A DNA stretch of 64,000 nt from SIG299 sp964541485. GTDB lineage: Bacteria > Bacillota > Clostridia > Lachnospirales > Lachnospiraceae. Below the pieces are notes generated by a model that was not told the origin of the DNA, did no database searches, and was given only the letters and a program-made list of their open reading frames with translations. Of this stretch, positions 23,880-31,389 are shown piece by piece. The position numbers and the translations under genes were made by a program. The stretch spans positions 1 to 64,000 of the forward strand of contig CAZIQL010000010.1 in the NCBI GenBank assembly GCA_964541485.1, in the 5' to 3' direction. Within the stretch, counting starts at the first letter, position 1. Each line of letters begins with the position of its first letter.

Positions 23880-25352
23880 TTAGTCAGCAAGGATGCCGCC
23901 GGCAAAGCCTTCGTATTCCTCCAAAAAGGCTTCGGCTTTTTTGACCATGTGGATGCCCACGCGGTTGCCGTCAAAAGAAAACTTCATATGCAGGTTGCCG
24001 AGGTAATTATCAATAATTTGTACTTTGATGAGCAGGGTATGGGTATCCACCCAGGCACCGGAAGCAGCCTGACGGTAGCGCCGGTTGCCCGGAATGCCGC
24101 CGGTTTCATCAAAGTATCCGTCCTGAGGAAAGCGGCTGTAGGCATTTTCACCGAGGCCGAAGGACAGCTCCTTGTCCCCCTGGGCATTGGTGTAGCACAT
24201 GGTTCCGATATTGTCGCGGAAGCGGAAACGCAATTTTACCATACCCATCGGATTTTCATCAAGCAGATAGGTCTTGTCCTGGATTTCGTCCATCATCGGA
24301 GAGGTTGCTCCGCCTGCGACATGGACGAGGGATAGGCAGCTGCTGTATCGAACAAGACGTAATAAACTTTCTTCGTCCTCCTTCAGTGCATGGTCCTCTG
24401 CAGTACGTGCAATCAGGTTAAAAAAGTTATCAATAATGATCTTTTCAGCTGCCGGTCTTCCCTGGTTATCACCATTGCAGACAAAAATCAAATCCTTGTC
24501 CGGTACACAGATGGCAAACTGGCAACCAAGACCGTTAAAAAAGTAAGAATTGTCATGGGTGCGCCAGAACTGATAGCCGTATCCGCGTGTATCCCATTCT
24601 TCTGTATTTAATATCGAATTGTCAATCTGCTTTTTTGTGGCTTCTTTTATATATGCGCTGTCCAGTAGCTGTTTTCCGTTCCAGGACCCTTCGTTCATTA
24701 CGAACTGCGCAACCAGAAGAAGGTCGGTTGCAGTACAAAGGAGACCGGAATCCGCCCAGGAGTGTCCGCCGGGGCAGGTCAGAAAATAAGCATCTTTTGA
24801 AAAGCCGATTTCATCTAAGAAGCATTCACGCAAGTAATCCAGAAGTTTTTTGCCGGTCAGGCGTTCCACGAGTGCTCCAAGCACAAAGGAGCCATTGGAA
24901 TCGTACTGGAACAGTGTACCGGATGGCCGGGATTCTGTCCGGTCATTATCAAAGTATTGCCGTACCCGGTCCGTCGGATGGTCATCAAACCATTTTTTGG
25001 GTGGTTTTGCCGTTGCCATCATCAGCATATGCCGGATGGTCTGGTTCTGCATGTTTTTATCCGGCTGGTTTTTTAATTCCGCCGGGAAATAGTTGCTGAT
25101 GGGCTCATCTAAGGAAAGTTTTCCTTCCTGCACGAGAAATCCGATGGCAAGGGAAACAAAGCATTTGCTGACCGAGTACATCCGGTGCAGAAAATCCTTG
25201 TGAAACGGTTCCCAGTATGCTTCGTAAACAATTTTACCATGGCGCATGATAAGGATGTCGTGTGTAGCAAGCCGGTTTTCTTCTAATTTCAGAACATAGT
25301 TTAAAATCTGTTCGGAACGGATGCCCTGATCCTCCGGTGTGGAATATTGCAT
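23880..25352 (-). CDS. Serine hydrolase of the class C beta-lactamase family
   Basis: Penicillin-binding-protein-like hydrolase or esterase, 490 residues. The nucleophile motif SxxK is SVSK at 60-63, and the second motif is YDSN near 148. A C-terminal beta-rich extension of about 150 residues follows. No signal peptide is seen, so it is probably cytoplasmic and may be an esterase or peptidase acting on a small substrate, not on the wall. It begins two bases after the AraC regulator stop, so the pair form an operon and the regulator may control it. Confidence 0.85.
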   Translation of the reverse strand: MQYSTPEDQGIRSEQILNYVLKLEENRLATHDILIMRHGKIVYEAYWEPFHKDFLHRMYSVSKCFVSLAIGFLVQEGKLSLDEPISNYFPAELKNQPDKNMQNQTIRHMLMMATAKPPKKWFDDHPTDRVRQYFDNDRTESRPSGTLFQYDSNGSFVLGALVERLTGKKLLDYLRECFLDEIGFSKDAYFLTCPGGHSWADSGLLCTATDLLLVAQFVMNEGSWNGKQLLDSAYIKEATKKQIDNSILNTEEWDTRGYGYQFWRTHDNSYFFNGLGCQFAICVPDKDLIFVCNGDNQGRPAAEKIIIDNFFNLIARTAEDHALKEDEESLLRLVRYSSCLSLVHVAGGATSPMMDEIQDKTYLLDENPMGMVKLRFRFRDNIGTMCYTNAQGDKELSFGLGENAYSRFPQDGYFDETGGIPGNRRYRQAASGAWVDTHTLLIKVQIIDNYLGNLHMKFSFDGNRVGIHMVKKAEAFLEEYEGFAGGILAD

Positions 25353-25354
25353 AA

Positions 25355-26227
25355 TCAGACTCCTTTCGCATTCATTTCACGGTATTCCTTCGGGGACATA
25401 CCGTACTCTTTTTTAAATGCACGGTAAAAGCTGGAATAGTCGCTGAAGCCGCATTGCAGGGAGGCATCCATGATATCTGCATTGGTTAAAATGGCATCCC
25501 TGCACTGGGACAATCTTTTTTTTGTGATGTATTGGTGTACCGACATGCCAAGGTTTTCTTTGAAAACATGGGCAATGTGGTACTTGTTGACGAAAAATTC
25601 ATTGGAAAGCCGTTCTAAGGACAAATCTTCTTCCAGATGTCCTTCAATGAAGGACACCAGATTTTCATAAAGGCTTAATTCCTCTTTTGGAGAAGCCGGA
25701 TGGTTCTGCTCATAAATTGTCCGGTTGACATGTAACAGTAAATCGTTGATGCAAAGGGAAATCTTTGCGGATTTTCCGAAGCGGTCAAAATGTATTTCCT
25801 CCAATATCTGAAAGACTTTTGATTTGATGGCATTAAACTCAATCATATCATAATGATAAATATAGTGTTTTGTAATCGAAACGTGCTGCATCAGGTAGCC
25901 GTAATCGGAAGAAATCTGCATCAGCTGCCGGCAATAATCCTGACTGATCCAGAAGACAATGCGCTGGTAGGGAAGCTCGGTGTTCCGAAGATTGATATGA
26001 TGCTTTACTCCCGGCGGAATCAGAATCATATCCCCGGCCTTTAAAATATGTTCCGTACCACCAATCTCAATCGAAACCTCTCCACCCATGAAAAAATAGA
26101 ATTCATGGTAGTTGTGCGTGTGATCCTTCATTTTGGAAATGTGTGTGTCATCATAGTAATAAATTTCAAAGTCCTTGGACAACATATACTGACGCGGACT
26201 AAATGCGGTACGCAGATATTCCTTCAT
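25355..26227 (-). CDS. AraC-family transcriptional regulator with cupin domain
   Basis: Regulator of 290 residues. N-terminal cupin-like sensing domain (HTHNYHEFYFFMGGEVSIEIGG and LKAGDMILIPPGVKHHI, about 35-80) and C-terminal double helix-turn-helix (about 185-285) ending GFSDYSSFYRAFKKEYGMSPKEYRE. The family responds to sugars or sugar acids. It is divergent from uxuA across a 320-bp gap containing a large palindrome, so it may regulate the serine hydrolase, uxuAB or both. Confidence 0.93.
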   Translation of the reverse strand: MKEYLRTAFSPRQYMLSKDFEIYYYDDTHISKMKDHTHNYHEFYFFMGGEVSIEIGGTEHILKAGDMILIPPGVKHHINLRNTELPYQRIVFWISQDYCRQLMQISSDYGYLMQHVSITKHYIYHYDMIEFNAIKSKVFQILEEIHFDRFGKSAKISLCINDLLLHVNRTIYEQNHPASPKEELSLYENLVSFIEGHLEEDLSLERLSNEFFVNKYHIAHVFKENLGMSVHQYITKKRLSQCRDAILTNADIMDASLQCGFSDYSSFYRAFKKEYGMSPKEYREMNAKGV

Positions 26228-26252
26228 GGCGGACTCCTTTCTTTTGGATTAA

Positions 26253-26427
26253 ATTGCAGAGGTTTTGTGTTACGATTGTATTCTGGAGAAAGCTTGTCTT
26301 GGCAGCATGGATTTATAATAATTCTGTGGTTTGCGCCTCACAAAGGTGCGAAGCAAACGCAGAATTATTATAAATTCATGTTTCAAAACAAAACCCTCAA
26401 AGCAATCGTAACACAAAACCGCAATTT
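26253..26427. repeat. 175-bp nested palindrome between araC-type gene and uxuA
   Basis: Perfect 18-bp arms GGTTTTGTGTTACGATTG (26263-26280) and its reverse complement (26403-26420) are extended outward by AAATTGC/GCAATTT and inward by ATTTATAATAATTCTG with its complement, closing on GTTTGC/GCAAAC. The whole can fold into one long interrupted hairpin. It could be a miniature inverted-repeat element or a regulatory structure. Confidence 0.7.
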
Positions 26428-26481
26428 TTGCAATGTGCACAACAAAACTGCCAATGGGAATTTTTTTGAAAATACGATAAG

Positions 26482-26492
26482 ATGTATACAAG
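26482..26492 (+). promoter_or_regulatory. GntR-type operator before uxuA
   Basis: ATGTATACAAG with palindromic core TGTATACA, matching the two sites at 34443 and 34518 beside the GntR gene. It overlaps or follows a possible TAAGAT -10 (26478-26483), suiting repression. Confidence 0.6.
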
Positions 26493-26547
26493 CGGCGAAA
26501 AGCCGGATAAATCAAGTGATAAACAATGAAAGTGAGGGTATTTACTT

Positions 26548-27621
26548 ATGGAAATGACATTAAGATGGTATGGTTCCAAGTTTGACACAGTTACATTGAA
26601 GCAGATCGGCCAGATTCCTGGCGTGCATGGGGTTATCACTACATTATACGATACTACTCCGGGCGAGGTTTGGAGCAGAGAGCGCATCCGTGCCCTGAAG
26701 GATGAAGTGGCAGCAGCAGGTCTTCACATTGCAGGTATCGAAAGCGTAAACATTCATGATGCAATCAAGACAGGTGCTCCGGAAAGAGACCAGTACATTG
26801 CAAATTACATTGAGACATTAGAGAATTTAGGTAAGGAAGACATTCATTTGGTATGTTATAACTTCATGCCGGTTTTTGACTGGACACGTACAGAGCTGGC
26901 TCGTATGAGACCGGATGGTTCCACCGTTCTTGCTTATACACAGGAAGCAGTGGATGCACTGGATCCTGAAAAGATGTTTGAATCCATTGCAGGCGATATG
27001 AACGGTACTATTATGCCGGGCTGGGAGCCGGAGCGTATGGCAAAGGTAAAAGAATTATTCGAGATGTACAAGGACATCGACGATGACAAGTTATTTGATA
27101 ACTTAAAGTATTTCTTAGAGAAGATTATGCCGGTTTGTGATAAGTACGACATCAACATGGCAATTCATCCGGATGATCCGGCATGGAGCGTATTCGGACT
27201 TCCTCGTATCATTATTAATAAGAAGAACATCTTAAGAATGATGCAGATGGTGGACAACCCACACAACGGTGTTACCTTCTGTTCCGGTTCTTATGGTACA
27301 AACTTAGACAACGACCTTCCGGATATGATTCGTTCCTTAAAGGGCAGAATTCATTTCGCACATGTGCGTAATCTGAAGTTTAACAGCCCAACCGATTTCG
27401 AGGAAGCGGCTCATCTTTCCGCAGACGGTACCTTTGATATGTACGAAATCATGAAGGCTCTTTATGATATCGGTTTCACAGGTCCTATCCGTCCGGACCA
27501 CGGACGTATGATTTGGGACGAGGTTGCTATGCCTGGCTACGGTTTATATGACAGAGCACTCGGTGCAACTTACCTTAACGGTCTTTGGGAAGCAATTGAA
27601 AAGAGTTCCACACGTAAGTAA
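26548..27621 (+). CDS. uxuA: Mannonate dehydratase
   Basis: Converts D-mannonate to 2-keto-3-deoxygluconate in hexuronate breakdown. The 357-residue protein follows the UxuA pattern: MEMTLRWYG, GVHGVITTLYD, HLVCYNFMPVFDWTRT, NMAIHPDDPAWSVFGLPRII, GVTFCSGSYG, FAHVRNL and PIRPDHGRMIW, the last three contributing metal and substrate ligands. It overlaps or abuts the next gene. The putative GntR operator upstream suggests induction by hexuronides together with the GH2 enzyme and transporter. Confidence 0.96.
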   Translation: MEMTLRWYGSKFDTVTLKQIGQIPGVHGVITTLYDTTPGEVWSRERIRALKDEVAAAGLHIAGIESVNIHDAIKTGAPERDQYIANYIETLENLGKEDIHLVCYNFMPVFDWTRTELARMRPDGSTVLAYTQEAVDALDPEKMFESIAGDMNGTIMPGWEPERMAKVKELFEMYKDIDDDKLFDNLKYFLEKIMPVCDKYDINMAIHPDDPAWSVFGLPRIIINKKNILRMMQMVDNPHNGVTFCSGSYGTNLDNDLPDMIRSLKGRIHFAHVRNLKFNSPTDFEEAAHLSADGTFDMYEIMKALYDIGFTGPIRPDHGRMIWDEVAMPGYGLYDRALGATYLNGLWEAIEKSSTRK

Positions 27622-27635
27622 TGGAGGGAAATCAT

Positions 27636-29249
27636 ATGATTTTAAGTGAAAACGGTTTACAGAATAAAGCGCAGTGGGAAGCAGCAGGGTATGCGCTTCC
27701 AAAGTTTGACCGCGAGGCAGTAACAAAGGCAACCAAGGAAAATCCTTTCTGGATTCACTTTGGTGCAGGTAATATTTTCCGTGCCTTCCAGGCAAATGTC
27801 ATGCAGAATTTGTTAAATGACGGTTCTTTTGACAGAGGTCTTATTGTGGCAGAAGGTTTCGACTACGAAATCGTACAGAAGATGAATCGTCCGCATGATG
27901 ATTATACGATTCTTGTAACATTAAAGGCTGACGGTACCATTGAAAAGACGGTAGTAGGCAGCGTGGTGGAATCCTGTATTTTAGATTCCGAGGATGCTGC
28001 AGAATACGACAGATTAAAGGAAATTTTCTCTAAGGAATCCTTGCAGATGGTTTCTTTCACCATCACAGAAAAGGGTTACAGCTTAGTAAACGGTAAGGGT
28101 GAGTTACTTCCTGCAGTAGAAGCAGACTTTTTGGCAGGTCCAAACAAGCCTGCCAGCTACATCGGTAAGGTGGCATCCTTACTCTATACCCGTTATTTAA
28201 ACGGACAGCTTCCGATTGCTATGGTGAGCATGGATAACTGCTCCCACAACGGAGATAAGCTTTATGCGGCTGTCAATGCGTTTGCTGAAAAGTGGACCGA
28301 GGCAGGTCTTTGTGAAGCAGGATTTTTAGGTTATATCAACGACAAGAATAAGGTTTCCTTCCCTTGGTCTATGATTGATAAGATTACACCAAGACCGGAT
28401 GCTTCCGTAGAAGAAATCTTAAAGAAGGATGGTTTAGAAGGTTTAGAGCCTGTCGTTACTTCAAAGAACACTTACGTTGCTCCGTTTGTAAATGCAGAAG
28501 AGTGTGAGTACCTTGTCATTGAAGACTGGTTCCCGAACGGACGTCCGGCACTTGAAAAAGGCGGTTTGATGTTCACGGACAGAGAGACCGTTGACAAGGT
28601 AGAAAAGATGAAGGTTTGTACTTGCTTAAATCCGCTCCACACAGCGCTTGCTGTTTACGGATGTCTCCTTGGCTATGACAAGATTTCCGAGGAAATGAAG
28701 GATACAGAGCTTGTAAAGCTCGTTGAGACCATCGGTTATGTAGAAGGTCTTCCGGTCGTAGTAAATCCTGGCGTGCTGGATCCGAAGGAATTTATTGACA
28801 CCGTATTAAAGGTTCGTATTCCAAACCCATTCATGCCGGATACACCACAGAGAATTGCTACCGATACTTCCCAGAAGTTAGCCATCCGTTTTGGCGAGAC
28901 AATTAAGAACTACATCGCATCTGAGGATAAGAATGTAGCTGACTTAAAGCTCATTCCGCTGGTATTTGCAGGCTGGTTAAGATATTTGATGGCGGTGGAT
29001 GACAACGGAAATAAGTTTGAGTTAAGCCCGGATCCATTGCTTGACACAGTTTGTCCATATGTAGCAGACATTAAGCTGGGAGAAAGCATGGATGTAGAAG
29101 CTAAGATTAAGCCGGTTCTTGAGAATGCAAAGATTTTTGGAGTAAATCTTTACGAAGCAGGTCTTGCAGGTCTGGTTTGCCAGTACTTTGCTGAACTGAT
29201 TGCAGGTACCGGAGCAATCCGCGCAACTCTTAAAAAGTATACAAAGTAA
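27636..29249 (+). CDS. uxuB: D-fructuronate reductase (mannitol dehydrogenase family)
   Basis: NAD-dependent reduction of D-fructuronate to D-mannonate, the substrate of UxuA. The 537-residue protein has the mannitol dehydrogenase Rossmann domain (FWIHFGAGNIFRAFQANVM) and C-terminal domain (CTCLNPLHTALAVYGCLLGY, with the catalytic Lys usually just before it). The frame is open from 27621, but GGAGGGA at 27622-27629 is the ribosome site for ATG 27636. Other polyol dehydrogenases share this fold. The uxuA neighbour decides the assignment. Confidence 0.92.
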   Translation: MILSENGLQNKAQWEAAGYALPKFDREAVTKATKENPFWIHFGAGNIFRAFQANVMQNLLNDGSFDRGLIVAEGFDYEIVQKMNRPHDDYTILVTLKADGTIEKTVVGSVVESCILDSEDAAEYDRLKEIFSKESLQMVSFTITEKGYSLVNGKGELLPAVEADFLAGPNKPASYIGKVASLLYTRYLNGQLPIAMVSMDNCSHNGDKLYAAVNAFAEKWTEAGLCEAGFLGYINDKNKVSFPWSMIDKITPRPDASVEEILKKDGLEGLEPVVTSKNTYVAPFVNAEECEYLVIEDWFPNGRPALEKGGLMFTDRETVDKVEKMKVCTCLNPLHTALAVYGCLLGYDKISEEMKDTELVKLVETIGYVEGLPVVVNPGVLDPKEFIDTVLKVRIPNPFMPDTPQRIATDTSQKLAIRFGETIKNYIASEDKNVADLKLIPLVFAGWLRYLMAVDDNGNKFELSPDPLLDTVCPYVADIKLGESMDVEAKIKPVLENAKIFGVNLYEAGLAGLVCQYFAELIAGTGAIRATLKKYTK

Positions 29250-29269
29250 AACGGAATATTAAAACAAGA

Positions 29270-29300
29270 AGATACCGCTTGGAAACAGGCGGTATCTTTT
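29270..29300 (+). terminator. Rho-independent terminator of uxuAB
   Basis: GATACCGC and GCGGTATC pair around a 10-base loop and are followed by TTTTT. Confidence 0.9.
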
Positions 29301-29422
29301 TGCTTTCCAGGAAAGTCTCATAAAGCAAAAAACACTCCGCGGGATTGCACTGCGGCGGATAGGTAGTATGTCGCCAGATGCGACCCACCACAAGAATGAA
29401 GTGACTTTTTTGTGAAAAAACC

Positions 29423-29451
29423 TTGTCAAATTATGGAATTTCGACTACAAT
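29423..29451 (+). promoter_or_regulatory. Promoter of the HD-GYP gene
   Basis: TTGTCA at 29423-29428, a 17-bp spacer and TACAAT at 29446-29451, 35 bases before ATG 29487. No c-di-GMP riboswitch pattern was seen in the leader. Confidence 0.65.
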
Positions 29452-29486
29452 GAAATCATGAAAAGAAAGAAATGGGGTAAAGAGAA

Positions 29487-31196
29487 ATGATTCAAGCATT
29501 GTATTTTGCCTGTTTTGTTATTTCGGTTGTTAATTTATTTCTTTTGTCTGTAATTGTGCGTAACCAGAGGTGCTTTTATTATGTCATTTTCTTTATGCTG
29601 ATTACTATTTCTAATTTCGGCTATTTGATGATTTCTATCTCAAGTACGTTAGAGGCTGCATTGATAGGAAATCTGCTGACGTATTTTGGCGCGGCGTTTC
29701 TGCCGTATGCATTTTTGCTTTGCCTTGGCGATTTGTGTAAGGTACAAATTCCGAAGGTGGCCAGCTTCCTGATGTTTTTCTACAACATGGTAGTATTTGC
29801 GCTGGTTGGTATGAGACTGAACGGAAATATGTGGTATTACAGTAGTAATACCTTGCATGAAATGTACGGTGTTTCGTATTTGGATTCCCAGCCGGGACCG
29901 GCTCATTTTTTGCACGAATGGTCATTGGTGTTCTATGCGGTTTGTGCGGTTTTTATTTTGGTGGGAGTGTTCTTTCAGAGAAAAAATGTATCTTATAAAA
30001 ATCTGATTGCACTGATTGCACTGGAAGTGATAACGATTGTGATGCATATTGTAGAAAATTCAGTGGATGATCCGCTTGATTCTGCAAATATTATGTATAT
30101 TATAGATGAATTCTGTCTGTTATTCCTGATTTATCGGATGGGAAAATACGATGTGTCCGAAAGTGTGGCACTTTCTCTGAAGAATCAGGAAGAATACGCC
30201 TATATGGTGTTTGATTTGAAGCTGAATTATCTTGGTTGTAATGATGTGCTGAAAATCTTTTTTCCACATGTGACACATGTGCGTGTTGACAGAAAGATTG
30301 ATCCACAGGGGGATCCGGTGATTGTACAAGCGGTGAAATGGTTAAAACACAGTGTGGAGACCGGAACAAAGGAGCCGCTTTATGTATCGGTAAACGCAAG
30401 GGAGCTGAAATGCACCTGGAGAACCATCCGGAATGGACTGTTTGGCGGGAAATCCGGTTATCTGGTGGAATTGTTTGATGACACAAAGCAACAGCGCTAT
30501 ATGGATCTTCTGACAAACTATAACAGTCAGTTGGAGGAGGAAGTTACGGAGAAGCTGGATCATATTAAGACAATGCAGGATCAGATTATTCTTGGCTTAT
30601 CGGATATTGTGGAAAGCCGGGATGACAGTACCGGTGGTCATGTCAAGCGTACCAGTGAAGGTGTCCGTATTCTGATAGAACAGCTGGAAAAGGAAAGCGA
30701 AGAGTTCCATTTGACAAAGCAGTTCTGCGAAAATGTGATTAAGGCTGCACCGATGCATGACCTAGGCAAGATTGCCGTGGATGATGAAATCTTAAGAAAG
30801 CCGGGCAGATTCACAGCCGAAGAATATGAGATAATGAAGGTGCATGCCGGAAAAGGTGCTGAGATTGTAGGCAAGGCGCTGAACGGTCTGGAAGATGAAG
30901 AATTTATGGAAGTGGCAAAAAACATTGCCAGATTCCATCACGAGAAGTGGAACGGGGCCGGTTATCCGGAAGGCCTTTCCGGGGAGGAGATTCCTTTGGA
31001 GGCAAGAATCATGGCTCTGGCAGATGTATTTGATGCCCTGGTCAGCAAACGTTGCTATAAAGAGAGATATACGTATGAAGAGGCGTTTCAGATTATGGAA
31101 GAGTCCATGGGCTCCCACTTTGACCCAAAGCTCGGTGCGGCCTTTTTAAAGTGTCGCCCTGAACTGGAAAAATATTATAACCAGTTTGAAGAGTAG
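29487..31196 (+). CDS. Membrane HD-GYP phosphodiesterase with 7TM sensor
   Basis: Likely c-di-GMP (or related dinucleotide) phosphodiesterase of 569 residues. Seven hydrophobic segments (about 1-215) form a sensor like that of the hybrid kinase at 3838. A PAS-like linker and coiled coil (about 225-365) lead to HD-GYP: HDLGKIAVDDEILRKPGRF (HD about 424), FHHEKWNGAGYPEGLSGEEIP (GYP about 490) and RIMALADVFDALVS. All metal ligands seem present. It sits alone between uxuAB and the convergent GH2 gene, with its own promoter. Confidence 0.92.
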   Translation: MIQALYFACFVISVVNLFLLSVIVRNQRCFYYVIFFMLITISNFGYLMISISSTLEAALIGNLLTYFGAAFLPYAFLLCLGDLCKVQIPKVASFLMFFYNMVVFALVGMRLNGNMWYYSSNTLHEMYGVSYLDSQPGPAHFLHEWSLVFYAVCAVFILVGVFFQRKNVSYKNLIALIALEVITIVMHIVENSVDDPLDSANIMYIIDEFCLLFLIYRMGKYDVSESVALSLKNQEEYAYMVFDLKLNYLGCNDVLKIFFPHVTHVRVDRKIDPQGDPVIVQAVKWLKHSVETGTKEPLYVSVNARELKCTWRTIRNGLFGGKSGYLVELFDDTKQQRYMDLLTNYNSQLEEEVTEKLDHIKTMQDQIILGLSDIVESRDDSTGGHVKRTSEGVRILIEQLEKESEEFHLTKQFCENVIKAAPMHDLGKIAVDDEILRKPGRFTAEEYEIMKVHAGKGAEIVGKALNGLEDEEFMEVAKNIARFHHEKWNGAGYPEGLSGEEIPLEARIMALADVFDALVSKRCYKERYTYEEAFQIMEESMGSHFDPKLGAAFLKCRPELEKYYNQFEE

Positions 31197-31257
31197 AAGC
31201 GAAGCGTTTGCGGTTTTCGGATGTAATATGAAACAATAAATAAAACAGTGGACGACA

Positions 31258-31388
31258 AAAAAATCGAGTCGGCTGAGTACGAAACAAATATAGGTTCCGA
31301 ATTTCACTACTCTATTGTCCGAAGAGCGGAATGGACAAGAGTATGAAATTCGGAACCTATTTTAATTCAAACTATATAGCCGACTCGA
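31258..31388 (-). terminator. Nested 125-base terminator hairpin of the GH2 gene
   Basis: On the minus strand the arm TCGAGTCGGCT (31378-31388) pairs with AGCCGACTCGA (31264-31274), directly followed by TTTTTTTG. Inside is a second long stem (ATAGGTTCCGAATTTCA with its complement), itself continuing. The outer arm touches the GH2 stop codon. It is far longer than a normal terminator. Confidence 0.75.
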
Positions 31389-31389
31389 G

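Noticed and set aside
23299..23883. Long Val/Gly-rich frame opposite the transglutaminase lipoprotein
   Set aside because: Same artefact: antisense reading of TATNTPKP and TETTAP repeats.
29300..29422. Possible c-di-GMP riboswitch before the HD-GYP gene
   Set aside because: No recognisable GEMM core was found and the region lies upstream of the mapped promoter. Only a small GTCGC/GCGAC hairpin is present.
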